Source: Candidatus Methylobacter oryzae | GTDB taxonomy: Bacteria > Pseudomonadota > Gammaproteobacteria > Methylococcales > Methylomonadaceae | DNA length: 64,000 nt | Assembly: GCF_003994235.2 (NCBI RefSeq) | Contig: NZ_RYFG02000121.1 | Location: 272,075 to 336,074 of the forward strand | Reading direction: 5' to 3' | Shown here: positions 28,274-37,874 of the stretch, one piece after another | Layout: every line of letters begins with the position of its first letter | How positions within the stretch are numbered: position 1 is the stretch's first letter | Notes under the pieces: generated by a model | Seen by the model: only the letters and a program-made list of their open reading frames with translations | What the model was told of the DNA's origin: nothing | Database searches by the model: none | Translations under genes and position numbers: made by a program

Positions 28274-28867
28274 ATGTATCTACATAAAGCATCCACAGAA
28301 ATAACTATAGGCTCAAAATTCGTTTTCACAGACTTTCCGAGTTTGATGAATAAGCATCTCATAAAGTTTCCGGGAGTTTCTAAATTGGAAGACATGGCAA
28401 CTGCTCTGATTCTTAAAGGATTTTCATTTCCTGAGATGGAAAACTACATCAGATCCGTTTGCCGCTGGGGCAATTTTGCTGGCGTCGGTGGACGTGTCAT
28501 AAAAAATAATACAAGAAAACAAATACAAAACGCTTTTGTTGATGCTTATGCACATTTAAATACCAGTTCGCCAAATGTATCCGCTGCTTTATCGAGTTTA
28601 AATCAACTTCATGGACTTGGTACTCCTTCGTTTGCATCTAAACATCTTCGTTTTCTAAATCCAGATATTTGCCCCGTCTATGACAGTATCCTTACCGATA
28701 AGCTCCCTTACTCATTTAGCCCAACAGGGTACTCTGAGTTTTCTGTTGATTGCCAAGAAATAGCAAGATTGCTAAATGCTGCAAAAATCGCTAATCCAGC
28801 AAGAACAACGCAATCATGGCTGGCGGCAGATGTTGAGGCGGCAATGTTTGCTTGCTTCTATTTGTGA
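28274..28867 (+). CDS. Orphan protein with HhH/OGG-like segment
   Basis: A 197-residue cytoplasmic protein. Residues about 108-140, LNQLHGLGTPSFASKHLRFL then NPDICPVYDSIL, resemble the helix-hairpin-helix and following Asp region of the OGG-like DNA glycosylase family. That match is from memory of the pattern, and the rest is not recognised. The coding sequence is visibly richer in A and T than its neighbours, which suggests transfer. It is followed after 24 bp by another orphan gene, so the two may form one unit. Confidence 0.6.
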   Translation: MYLHKASTEITIGSKFVFTDFPSLMNKHLIKFPGVSKLEDMATALILKGFSFPEMENYIRSVCRWGNFAGVGGRVIKNNTRKQIQNAFVDAYAHLNTSSPNVSAALSSLNQLHGLGTPSFASKHLRFLNPDICPVYDSILTDKLPYSFSPTGYSEFSVDCQEIARLLNAAKIANPARTTQSWLAADVEAAMFACFYL

Positions 28868-28891
28868 AGTCCGTATGGCAATCAACTGCCC

Positions 28892-29566
28892 ATGAATGTT
28901 AAATCAAGAAATAACGACAGAGACCGTTGGTGCTCGGATGATCCGGCTCCTGATTGTGACCTCTCTGATATTGAAACTGTTTCGTTACGTGCTAAGGCAA
29001 TGCTAGTAAGGTCTACCTCGAATCTTGTTCGATCCGACTTCGTCCAGTTAAATGGGGCCGTGGTGATGTTGTCGGGTATGGACTACCATTACCGGAACTT
29101 TGTAAAATTGATTCAAAGCGACAACGCACAACCTCGGGGTTGCATAGAAGATTTACAGCATGAGGCAGTCGCGTGGGTCAATCGGATCGGCCAGTTCTAC
29201 TACTTCTCTCAATCAAGGTTTGTCAATGAGCATTTGCCAAATATTCAAACACCAAGGATTGACAAAATACTTCCTTTTCGCATGAAACACACCGCCCATC
29301 GTTCCATTGATTCCCCGAAAAAAGAGGATTCGTCCTACCTCCAGGAATTTCAGGCCCTAGCATTTGAGAGGCACAGCAGAACATTATGGGTTCCGCGTCC
29401 TAGTCTGAGTATCGACAATATTGAAACGGCAACTCACTTGACACACTTCCTAGCTTTTCAGATTCCATTGAGTGATGGAAGTTACGCAGAATTTGCTCTT
29501 GAAAGAGACCATCCAGAGCTGATTATGGAAGGATATGAGATTCTCAGAAATCTACTCCGCAACTGA
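28892..29566 (+). CDS. Orphan hypothetical protein
   Basis: A 224-residue protein of no recognised family. It has no signal peptide or membrane helix. A helical middle (about 70-110, EDLQHEAVAWVNRIGQFYYF) and an acidic, leucine-rich C-terminus (ELIMEGYEILRNLLRN) can be seen. It lies 24 bp after the HhH/OGG-like gene on the same strand. AT content and isolation suggest a small acquired island between 28.1 and 29.6 kb. Confidence 0.55.
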   Translation: MNVKSRNNDRDRWCSDDPAPDCDLSDIETVSLRAKAMLVRSTSNLVRSDFVQLNGAVVMLSGMDYHYRNFVKLIQSDNAQPRGCIEDLQHEAVAWVNRIGQFYYFSQSRFVNEHLPNIQTPRIDKILPFRMKHTAHRSIDSPKKEDSSYLQEFQALAFERHSRTLWVPRPSLSIDNIETATHLTHFLAFQIPLSDGSYAEFALERDHPELIMEGYEILRNLLRN

Positions 29567-29673
29567 TAACAATGGCTAATCTTTCAGTCAACTGGGCCAT
29601 CTGTAAGCAGCGCCAGCAGGTTCCTTGCATCAATACCATGCCCACCATTAAGCACGTTTGTTTTCACTAACCC

Positions 29674-30852
29674 TCACTCCATCCCAGCCGCCAACACCAT
29701 CGCCTCCCGCTGATTTTTATTAAACGATAACGGCGGAAGCCGATCTTCAAGCAAGGTATCGACAATGGTCGCCGAGGCATTGGGTTTGGCGAAACGCAAG
29801 GCGTTGAACCTCATCCGGGCCAACCTGTCCGGATCTTCCAGCAAGCGCTCCAGCTTAAACGGCAGGGTGGTCAAGTCGTTGCATTTGACTGCAATACCTT
29901 CTTCCAACAGATGATCGCTGTTTCTTTCCTCCTGGCCGGGAATCGGCGATACCACGCACATCGGCAGTCCGCAGGCGACGGCTTCGGCGGTTGTTATGCC
30001 GCCGGGTTTGCCGATAAAAATATCGGCGGTTTTCATCAGTTTGTGCATTTCGTCGGTGTAACCCAGCACCTTAAATTTATCGTTTCGTTTCTCGGTTAAC
30101 CGCACAATGCGTTGTTGCAGTTCGTGGTTGCGTCCGCAGACGACTATCGTTTGCGCGTCGCTGTTCAGGCTCAGCAAGCGTTCGACCATGTACTCGGTCG
30201 GGCCTACGCCTAAAGCGCCGGCCGACAGCAGCAGGACCGGCTTTTCGGGATTCAATCCGCGTTGAATCCGTTCTTCGATGCGGTTGACGGGTTGTTGAAA
30301 TACCGGATCGATCGGTATGCCGGACACGGTGATTCTGTCGCTCGGAATGCCGAGCATTTGCAGATGCGCCTTGGTTTCGTCGATAGCGACAAAATAGCGA
30401 TGAAACGAACGCGACAGCCACATCGCATGAAAATCCAAATCCGTCACTACAATCGATAAACGCGCTTGCAATTGTTGGGTCGCAATCAGGTGGGAGATGA
30501 TGCCGGCGGGCATGAAGTGCGTGCAGACGGTGATGTCCGGGGCGAAGTCGCGGATGAAGCGAACCAGCGGCTTGGTGTTCAGCCGGTCTATCATGTGCCG
30601 CATCCGGTCGGTATGCCAGGGTTCGTCGGTGGTTTTGTACCACCAGCCGAGAAAGTTCGGCGCGGAGCGCACCAGCGAGGTATAAAAGCTGGAATAAAAA
30701 TCCCGGAACAGTTTGTTGGTGTATTGCAGCGCGTCGTTATTGACGACTTCGGCAACCCTGCCGTCGGCGGCAAAAGACTTTTCCAAGGCTTCGGCGGCTT
30801 TAATGTGGCCGGTTCCGGCCCCGGCCGACATAATTAAAACCCGCTTTTTCAT
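29674..30852 (-). CDS. MGDG synthase-like glycolipid glycosyltransferase
   Basis: A 392-residue GT28-type enzyme. The N-terminal half matches the MGDG-synthase domain (MSAGAGTGHIKAAEAL, FLGWWYKTTDEPW), which binds the diacylglycerol acceptor. The C-terminal half has the nucleotide-sugar site GKPGGITTAEAVACGLPM. It probably moves a sugar onto diacylglycerol, making a membrane glycolipid; galactose versus glucose cannot be told. The ATG at 30852 (MKKRVLIMSAG) is chosen because longer starts run into the upstream lplT gene. It is likely cotranscribed with lplT. Confidence 0.87.
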   Translation of the reverse strand: MKKRVLIMSAGAGTGHIKAAEALEKSFAADGRVAEVVNNDALQYTNKLFRDFYSSFYTSLVRSAPNFLGWWYKTTDEPWHTDRMRHMIDRLNTKPLVRFIRDFAPDITVCTHFMPAGIISHLIATQQLQARLSIVVTDLDFHAMWLSRSFHRYFVAIDETKAHLQMLGIPSDRITVSGIPIDPVFQQPVNRIEERIQRGLNPEKPVLLLSAGALGVGPTEYMVERLLSLNSDAQTIVVCGRNHELQQRIVRLTEKRNDKFKVLGYTDEMHKLMKTADIFIGKPGGITTAEAVACGLPMCVVSPIPGQEERNSDHLLEEGIAVKCNDLTTLPFKLERLLEDPDRLARMRFNALRFAKPNASATIVDTLLEDRLPPLSFNKNQREAMVLAAGME

Positions 30853-30872
30853 CGGTCTGTCAGCGATGAATA

Positions 30873-32099
30873 TTAATCCTGATCGTGAGTATGTTTTTTG
30901 TATATCCAACCCATTGTCGCGGATAAAAACAGTCCGAACACGACCACAACCGTATGCGCTGAAAGCCCGGCATCGATCATTAACGCATAAGCGCCAAGCA
31001 TCAATAAAATGCTGAGGTTTTCGTTGAAGTTTTGCACGGCGATGGAATGCCCGGAACCCATCAGTTGATGGCCCCGGTGCTGTAACAAGGCATTCATCGG
31101 GATTACAAAACTGCCGGCCAAGGTGCCGATCACTACCAGTATCACCGCCGCAAGCTTCACGTCGCTTACTAATGCCATGCTTAGAATCACAAAGCCCATC
31201 ACTATGCCCAACGGTAATACCTTCACGGCATGTTCCAGCTCCACTGTTTTAGACGCCACGACAGAACCGATCGCAAGGCCGATTGCAACCAAGGCCGTTA
31301 GTTGCGTGGCTTGCTCCAGATCGAGCTTTAATGCGACCGCAGCCCAGGCGAGAACGATTAGACGCAGGCTGGTTCCGATTCCCCAGAACAGCGAGGTTAC
31401 CGCCAGGGATACTTGGCCCAACGGGTCTTTCCATAACAGCTTAAAACCATGCCAAAAGTCCAGCAGCAGGAATTTCGGCGAGCGGTTAGGCAGGCTGTGT
31501 TCAATGGCTAACTTGGGAATGAAATAGTTAAGTATTGCCGCTATGAAATAAAGGCCGAGGATCACGAGAATCGCGAATTCCGGAGCCGTATCGATGCCGC
31601 CGTTGAATTCAAGCGCTCCCAGTTGCTGAACGATTTGGTCCTCAACGCGATGACCGATCAATAAGCCGCCGAATACGGCGCCTAAAATAATCGAGGCAAC
31701 GGTCAGGCCTTCCATCCAGCCGTTCGCCCATACCAATCTACTGCTGGGAAGATATTCGGTCAGAATGCCGTATTTAGCCGGGGAATATAAAGCCGCGCCG
31801 ATGCCGACAAAACCGTAGGCGAGCAGCGGATGCATGCCTAATAACATCGTCGCGCAACCGACTATCTTCACACCGTTGCTGATGAACATGACCCGTCCTT
31901 TCGGTAACGCATCGGAAAATGCGCCGACGAACGGAGCGAGTACGATAAAGGCGATTACAAAGAATTGCTGTAATACCGGCGTTTGCCAGGAGGGAGCGTC
32001 CATGCTTTTAAGTAGAGCGATAGCTGCGAAAAGAAGAGCATTATCCCCCAGTGATGAAAAGAACTGTGCTGCAAGAATGGTGCTAAAACCGCGATTCAT
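30873..32099 (-). CDS. lplT: Lysophospholipid transporter LplT
   Basis: A 408-residue MFS transporter with about 12 hydrophobic segments. The N-terminus FSTILAAQFFSSLGDNALLF and PFVGAFSDALPKGRVMF are LplT hallmarks. LplT flips lysophospholipids inward for re-acylation. The usual partner acyltransferase/synthetase (Aas) is not adjacent; instead a glycolipid glycosyltransferase follows 20 bp downstream, suggesting a membrane-lipid remodelling operon. Confidence 0.92.
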   Translation of the reverse strand: MNRGFSTILAAQFFSSLGDNALLFAAIALLKSMDAPSWQTPVLQQFFVIAFIVLAPFVGAFSDALPKGRVMFISNGVKIVGCATMLLGMHPLLAYGFVGIGAALYSPAKYGILTEYLPSSRLVWANGWMEGLTVASIILGAVFGGLLIGHRVEDQIVQQLGALEFNGGIDTAPEFAILVILGLYFIAAILNYFIPKLAIEHSLPNRSPKFLLLDFWHGFKLLWKDPLGQVSLAVTSLFWGIGTSLRLIVLAWAAVALKLDLEQATQLTALVAIGLAIGSVVASKTVELEHAVKVLPLGIVMGFVILSMALVSDVKLAAVILVVIGTLAGSFVIPMNALLQHRGHQLMGSGHSIAVQNFNENLSILLMLGAYALMIDAGLSAHTVVVVFGLFLSATMGWIYKKHTHDQD

Positions 32100-32440
32100 A
32101 GAATATTTGCCCTGTGCGACTCTGTGGAAAGCAGAACCTTTGCACTATAAGATGGTTAAATTGGATTATTTTATCAGCTACAAGCTCAAATCGGGATATG
32201 CGATTAGGTTTAATTGCTTAGTCTAAGGTGGATTAAGGTGAGAAGGACTTTTCTCTCGTTTTCACGGGTTCCGTGAGAATACAGAGGTCGGCCGCGATTT
32301 CAACCTTCATGCCTAAATGACGGTCTTGAACAAACTTGTGTTTTACGACGGGCGGGCCCTGCTGGAATGCAGTCAAGGCTTGTCCTGAGTCATGCCGAAG
32401 AGCGTGTTGCGCAGCAAGAGTGCTGACTCGGGACCGGCTA
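32100..32440. other. 341-bp gap, no gene seen
   Basis: Lies between the start of lplT (minus) and the end of the phosphoesterase gene (minus). It should hold the lplT promoter. A GC-rich stretch around 32380-32440 contains imperfect inverted pieces (cctgagtcatgcc, gctgactcggga). No ORF here is convincing. Confidence 0.4.
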
Positions 32441-33235
32441 TTACATTTCGGCTTCGAGTCTTTCATCTCTTTCATCATCGGCGATAGCGACTTCAACCTT
32501 ATTCCACCGTATCAATTCCAACGTGCCGTTGAAGTGTTCCACTATTGCGGTACAACTCTCCACGAAGTCGCCGGTATTGATATATAAGAAGCCGTCGATG
32601 TCCTTGATTTCAGCGTGGTGTATGTGTCCGCAAATAACACCTTCGAGCTTTTGATCCCTGAGTGTGCTGACGATGCTTTCTTCATAATCGGAAATAAATT
32701 GGACCACGTTTTTGACCTTGAATTTAACAAAGGCGGCCAGCGAGAAGTTCGACTGCAAACCGAACCAACGCCTGACGATGCGCAGCAAGCGGTTAATTTC
32801 AATCAAAAAATCGTAGCCGTCGCTGCCGATTTTGGCGAGCCACTTATGGCATTTGGCGATGCTGTCGTATTCGTCGCCATGAACAACCAGGAACTGTTTC
32901 CCGGCCGACGTCAGATGCACATCCGAGTTTTTAACCGTAATGTCGCCAAAGACATAGCTGTCGTAATGCCTGACGTTTTCGTCGTGATTGCCGGGTACGT
33001 AAATGACCTGTGTGCCGTGCCGGGCTTTACGCAGGACTTTTTGAATGACTGTGTTGTGGTCTCTGGGCCAATACATTTTTTTCGAAAGCGACCAAAAATC
33101 GATAATGTCGCCGACCAGGTACAGTTTTTCGCTGTCGTTGTACTTTAGAAAGTCGAGTAAAACGTCGGCCCGGCATTGAGTAGAGCCAAGATGCAGGTCG
33201 GAAATCCAGATGGTTCGGTAAGTCGTGTGATTCAT
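32441..33235 (-). CDS. LpxH-like UDP-2,3-diacylglucosamine phosphoesterase
   Basis: A 264-residue calcineurin-type metallophosphoesterase with the motif series ISDLHLGS (D-x-H), LVGDIIDFWSL (GD), PGNHDENV (GNHD), VHGDEYD and GHIHHAE (GHxH). It resembles the longer LpxH-like branch that hydrolyses UDP-2,3-diacylglucosamine in lipid A synthesis, though some of these act on other substrates. An in-frame start at 33337 would add 34 unconserved residues, so the ATG at 33235 is favoured. It is grouped with lipid genes downstream. Confidence 0.85.
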   Translation of the reverse strand: MNHTTYRTIWISDLHLGSTQCRADVLLDFLKYNDSEKLYLVGDIIDFWSLSKKMYWPRDHNTVIQKVLRKARHGTQVIYVPGNHDENVRHYDSYVFGDITVKNSDVHLTSAGKQFLVVHGDEYDSIAKCHKWLAKIGSDGYDFLIEINRLLRIVRRWFGLQSNFSLAAFVKFKVKNVVQFISDYEESIVSTLRDQKLEGVICGHIHHAEIKDIDGFLYINTGDFVESCTAIVEHFNGTLELIRWNKVEVAIADDERDERLEAEM

Positions 33236-33745
33236 AATCAAACTTTGGCTCGCAAAGTAAGAAGGGCGATAACCGTTTGAACGGTATATGTTGAGTTTTT
33301 TGCGATTAGTTTTTCCGTGATCATCGGCATCGGTCATTCATTCCGAAAAGCGTCCAATAGAAATTGACAGGATTCAAATGTTAACAAACGTATATGAAAG
33401 TTATGTTACAAGCCCCGGAGTCTTGGCAGCGGTTGCGCTTCCTTGACTGAATTAAAGCAATTATTTCTGCCGGACAGCTGCTGTTGTTCTGTTGCTTTTA
33501 TACAAAAAATCATAGCTGCCCGTCAGCAGCGGGCGCTTTGTTTAACGGTATCCGATGTTATGAATAAACTCTTTTTTTAAAGGCTAAGGCCGTTCCCAAT
33601 AGGCTGTTGCAAATTAACAACTGTCAGGCAGGACGCGGGGTAGGGGGCTGAAACACGGACTCAATTAAACATCAAATCGCTTGTTTTACTCACATAAACG
33701 GAGGATTATTTGCGCTCGAATTAAGCAAATATTGGAGAACTGACA
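33236..33745. other. Upstream region with one GC-rich hairpin
   Basis: Divergent region between the phosphoesterase gene and a small membrane-peptide gene. The hairpin gcccg/cgggc at 33518-33534, followed by gctttgttt, is terminator-like on the plus strand although no gene precedes it, so a short RNA could end there. Nothing else was identified. Confidence 0.4.
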
Positions 33746-33886
33746 ATGAAAATTATCACTGTATTGGTTTTGTTGGCGGCTCTTTTCGCGATAGCGGGAA
33801 CCGCTTTTTTCCAGCTGTTTGTTTTATTGGCAAGCAGTCTGTTTTTTCACCACAATTACAATCGTCATATCTTCCGGCGAGGTTAA
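33746..33886 (+). CDS. Small single-span membrane peptide
   Basis: A 46-residue peptide beginning MKIITVLVLLAALFAIAG, with a hydrophobic core to about residue 34 and a basic, His-rich tail (HHNYNRHIFRRG). The ggaga site at 33733-33737 is well spaced from the ATG. Small membrane peptides of this kind often regulate transporters or respond to stress, but this one is not recognised. Confidence 0.55.
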   Translation: MKIITVLVLLAALFAIAGTAFFQLFVLLASSLFFHHNYNRHIFRRG

Positions 33887-34655
33887 GTTCAAGGTGGGGC
33901 GTTCGGTTGCATTATCCGGTGCCGGGCATCCCGCCTTGAACGCAAGCCGTTCAAAGCCAAGCGAGTTAAAGCGGCTTGCCCAGTAAATTAACCTGCATAT
34001 TCCTACCGTTACCCCCCCATGCCGAACTGAAACATCGGCGGCATCCTATCCCTCGGCAACAATCACTACGTTATCTTTGAATAGACGTTCAGGCCTTTAT
34101 ATTAAGTATCCGGCGTTATGTAGCGTCCACGAAAAGCACGAAAGGCACGACTGGCAGTCGGCCGCATCGGTTCCCTCGGCAACTGCTCCTGCGTTGCTAA
34201 ACCACAGGGATGTGGCGAATGCAGAAAACGCAGGAGCGGTTTTTTGCCTACCTCCTGCGTCTCTGGCAGTCGTACCGATTGCGACACTTCCGCCATCCCT
34301 GGCAGTCGTAAAATCTGGAAAGTCTGCTTGCGATAAGTGCTGTTTAGTATGGTTCGCTATTTGAACAGCAAGTTTGTTATCAATCGACCGCGAATATTTC
34401 TGGGCTTTTTTAGTGCACGAAACCGGTTTATATCTCAAATTGGTGCAAATCCATTCCAAACTCCCAGTATTAGATCGTTATTGCTTTTAAACAGCGGCGT
34501 AAGCCGTGTCGGCCGGTATAATCCTGTCTGCCGCCTGTTCAGTTATGGCGCGTTAATTGCAGTTTATTATGGTTTCCAAAGGATTATAGCCGCGCCTCGG
34601 CGAGACCGATCGGCTATCCTAAGCGTCAATCTTTAAAATAATGGATTAATTAAAT
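33887..34655. repeat. 769-bp repeat-rich gap
   Basis: No gene is convincing here. It holds a single half of the GxxExxY-cassette end (34125-34150), an imperfect palindrome centred near 34205-34243 (gctcctgcgtt ... aacgcaggagc), and a 41-bp stretch (34273-34313) that recurs inverted at 62003-62043. The final 150 bp should contain the promoter for the phosphorylase-kinase-like gene. Overlapping short frames are repeat translation. Confidence 0.6.
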
Positions 34656-37600
34656 ATGAACCCGACTCAAGACGACAAACTAGACAGTTATTTCCGGCAA
34701 GTACAAGACATTATTTTGAGCCGGCAGGATTGGGTGACCGGTTTGTTGCCGGCCAGCACCGCGGTCAATGTGCACGGCAATTATACCGACGCCTGGGTCA
34801 GGGATAATGTTTACAGCATTCTTTCGGCGTGGGGGCTGGCGTTGGCTTACCGGCGGGCTGAAAAAAACAGTGGACGCGCTTATTTGCTGGAGCAAAGCGT
34901 CGTCAAGCTGATGCGCGGGCTGCTGACCGCGATGATGCGGCAAGCGGCCAAAGTCGAGAAATTCAAACATACCCAAAATCCGCTCGATGCCTTGCACGCA
35001 AAATACGATACCAAATCCGGCACCATCGTAGTCGGCGATCATGAATGGGGGCATTTGCAACTGGACGCTACGTCTTTATTTTTGTTAATGCTTGCGCAAA
35101 TGACAGCGTCCGGCTTGCGCATCGTGTTCACAATCGATGAAGTCAATTTTGTGCAGAACTTGGTGCACTACGTCAGCCGGACTTACCGGACGCCTGACTA
35201 CGGTATCTGGGAGCGCGGCCACAAAACCAATCATGGCATTGCCGAGCTGAACGCCAGTTCAATCGGCATGGCCAAAGCGGCGCTGGAAGCATTGTCCGGC
35301 TTTAACCTGTTCGGCAAGGAGGGCGGGCAAGCATCGGTCGTGCATGTGATTAGCGACGACATCGCCCGCACCAGGATTACTCTGGAATCGCTGCTGCCCC
35401 GCGAATCGATTTCCAAAGAGACGGATTCCGCCGTGCTTAGCATTACCGGATTTCCGGCATTCGCTGTCGATAATCAAATTCTGCGGGCAAAAACCGAAGC
35501 GATTATTTGCGAGAAACTGGAAGGCCGATACGGCTGCAAGCGCTTTTTATTGGACGGCCATCAAACCGTCATAGAAGACAGCCAGCGTCTTCATTACGAT
35601 CCGCACGAATTAAAACAATTCATGGATATTGAATGCGAATGGCCGTTGTTTTTTACTTATTTATTGCTCAACAAGTTGTTTAGCGGCGATAACGACACGG
35701 CTTTGCGTTATCGCGCTAAATTGGAAAATCTGCTGGTTGAACAGGATGGCCGGCAATTATTGCCGGAACTTTATATCGTCCCGAAAGACTTAATTGCAGC
35801 CGAAAAAGCTAACGCACACAGCCAGCAACGGTTGCCGAATGAAAATATTCCGCTGGTTTGGGCGCAAAGCCTTTTTATACTCGGCAGCTTGATTCAGGAT
35901 GGTCTGCTTGAGATTGAGGATGTCGATCCGTTAGGGCGTCACAAAGCCGTTAAAAAAATTCAGGATTGCAGTCTGCAAATTCAGATACTTGCCCAGGATG
36001 AATCCGTACAAAACAGCTTAATAAAATACGGCATTCGCACTCAAACACTGGCCTCCATAGCGCCTATCCAGATCAGGGAAGCCAACGAACTTGCCGACGC
36101 CTATACGCATGTCGGCAGAAACGACCGCATCGGCTTGACCGGCAGGCCGTTGCGGCAGTTGCGGACTTTGGCAACGTCCAAAATGTATATCCTGGCCGGC
36201 GAGCGTTTGCTGTTCTTGCCGCAGTGTCTCAGTCAAAAAGGCTTCTATCTGGCGATGGACAACCGCATGCTGATTCAACGACTGCGGCTGGAGCTGGCTT
36301 ATATCCATAACCATTGGGACAGGGCAGGGAATCCGTTGGTGGTTATATCGATAAAACAGAATATGCTGGGTAGCCATAACCGTGAAGTGCTGATTGAATT
36401 TATCAAAGAACTGCAGCAAGGTTCCATGTCTGGCATTCCGGTGCAGTTGGGTACGCTTGCCGATTTCGCGGAATCATCAAGCCATGAAAAGATTAATTAT
36501 CTGCATGATTTTGAATTTTCCAAAGCCTCCTGGGAAGAAGCCTACCGACCTTTTTTCATGGTGTTGCCGATAGATACAAATTCTTCATTGCCGTTGGACA
36601 CTTACACGGTGACGGAATGGGAAATCAGCGGCGATGAAATATTGATCGAGCAATTAAAAACCAATACCAATCTTTACGCGCAACTTGAACTTTTAAGTTT
36701 ACTGAGTCTTCGCCACGGCCTGGATTACAACACCGGTTTGCCGGTGGTCGATGAGGTGGCCTGCTGCGTACGCGACTTGCTGGAGGACGTTTATCAATGC
36801 GCAGGAGACCTGCATGCCTGGTACATTGTCAGGCGTTGTGCCGGCTTACTGGGCAAATACGACATCAACCTGGAACAATCGGCCACCGATATATTGGTTC
36901 GTCAACATGCATTGACTTTGGGCCGTGCGTACAGCGGCAGGGCAACGTTGACGCGTCCGGCCGATTCGTCGGTCATCCTGGGCATTATCCGTACCTACAA
37001 TAATAGCGATGCGAGCGAGCCCATTATTATCCAGGAATTAACTATTTATCTGGGTATGCTGATCAAGTCGAATCCTGAATGGTTTACCGATATGCACACT
37101 GTGCGCGTCGGGCATATCATGCAATTGCTGGTCGCCCGGCAAAAGCGCGAGTCAGGCTGCGGTTCATTGGATCAGGCTTTTAACGAGCTTCTTTCTTTAT
37201 CGCCTTATCGATTATTCGGGAAATTAAAAGAAACGTTGCAGGATTACGGCGATACCGAAAATCAACTGGGGCAGGCTGAAACGCTGCACTATGAAGGTGA
37301 ACGCCATGAATTTACCGGCGCGCGTTTCCCTACAAACATGGACCCGGTAAAACCGGGCGAAACTGTCGATTGGTATCAATGGCGCGAGCAGCAAGGCAGC
37401 GTCGGCCGCGAAAACGATGCTTTTTTTGCCGGTGTCTGGGAGACGCTGCATCATTGCAAAGGCTTGACGATAGGCGACAAACTGAACAGCAAAAACCGCC
37501 TGGATAGCGAAAATATCTTGTCGGAATCAACAGCCGGAGAGCAAAGTTTCAAGAACCATGTCAGCCATTTGCTGAATAAAATACAAGCTCCTGTTTACCG

Positions 37601-37874
37601 GCAATTAACCGTTGAGGCGTTAAAAGCCATCGCAGCCATTTTTCGCGAAAACGCATCGTTACGTATTGACGATACCTTGTTAACGGATATTATTATCGGT
37701 CACGCCGTAAGAATCATCTGGCTGCAGGATCACCCTGAAAATAAAGATAATTACGACGAATATGTATCGTCGGCATGGCAGGAGATCTATCGCTTACCGC
37801 CGCACAAAGTCGCCAACGGCATCCTCGATGCATTAATCCATCTGCTGAAGAATAACGAGAGAGAAACATTATGA
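34656..37874 (+). CDS. Phosphorylase kinase alpha/beta-like GH15-family protein
   Basis: A 1072-residue protein. The N-terminal 450 residues form a GH15 (glucoamylase-like) alpha/alpha barrel: DAWVRDNVYSILSAWGLALA, VVGDHEWGHLQLDATSLFLL, DYGIWERG and ELNASSIGMAKAALEAL. These strings match animal phosphorylase kinase alpha/beta subunits strikingly well, and the resemblance continues through ECEWPLFFTY, WAQSLFILGSLIQ, GRPLRQLRTLATSKMY and the C-terminal KPBB-like part (PPHKVANGILDALIHLLKN). Bacteria lack phosphorylase kinase, so the role is open: glucan hydrolysis, glucan binding or regulation. It overlaps glucokinase by 4 bp, which argues for glucose release and phosphorylation. Confidence 0.88.
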   Translation: MNPTQDDKLDSYFRQVQDIILSRQDWVTGLLPASTAVNVHGNYTDAWVRDNVYSILSAWGLALAYRRAEKNSGRAYLLEQSVVKLMRGLLTAMMRQAAKVEKFKHTQNPLDALHAKYDTKSGTIVVGDHEWGHLQLDATSLFLLMLAQMTASGLRIVFTIDEVNFVQNLVHYVSRTYRTPDYGIWERGHKTNHGIAELNASSIGMAKAALEALSGFNLFGKEGGQASVVHVISDDIARTRITLESLLPRESISKETDSAVLSITGFPAFAVDNQILRAKTEAIICEKLEGRYGCKRFLLDGHQTVIEDSQRLHYDPHELKQFMDIECEWPLFFTYLLLNKLFSGDNDTALRYRAKLENLLVEQDGRQLLPELYIVPKDLIAAEKANAHSQQRLPNENIPLVWAQSLFILGSLIQDGLLEIEDVDPLGRHKAVKKIQDCSLQIQILAQDESVQNSLIKYGIRTQTLASIAPIQIREANELADAYTHVGRNDRIGLTGRPLRQLRTLATSKMYILAGERLLFLPQCLSQKGFYLAMDNRMLIQRLRLELAYIHNHWDRAGNPLVVISIKQNMLGSHNREVLIEFIKELQQGSMSGIPVQLGTLADFAESSSHEKINYLHDFEFSKASWEEAYRPFFMVLPIDTNSSLPLDTYTVTEWEISGDEILIEQLKTNTNLYAQLELLSLLSLRHGLDYNTGLPVVDEVACCVRDLLEDVYQCAGDLHAWYIVRRCAGLLGKYDINLEQSATDILVRQHALTLGRAYSGRATLTRPADSSVILGIIRTYNNSDASEPIIIQELTIYLGMLIKSNPEWFTDMHTVRVGHIMQLLVARQKRESGCGSLDQAFNELLSLSPYRLFGKLKETLQDYGDTENQLGQAETLHYEGERHEFTGARFPTNMDPVKPGETVDWYQWREQQGSVGRENDAFFAGVWETLHHCKGLTIGDKLNSKNRLDSENILSESTAGEQSFKNHVSHLLNKIQAPVYRQLTVEALKAIAAIFRENASLRIDDTLLTDIIIGHAVRIIWLQDHPENKDNYDEYVSSAWQEIYRLPPHKVANGILDALIHLLKNNERETL

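Noticed and set aside
30466..30837. 123-codon plus frame opposite the glycosyltransferase
   Set aside because: Shadow of the GT28-type gene, with no family features.
32615..33148. 177-codon plus-strand frame opposite the LpxH-like gene
   Set aside because: The opposite strand has intact metallophosphoesterase motifs; this frame is its shadow.
34097..34459. 120-codon minus frame in the 34-kb gap
   Set aside because: It consists of translated cassette-end and gccagggatgg repeats.
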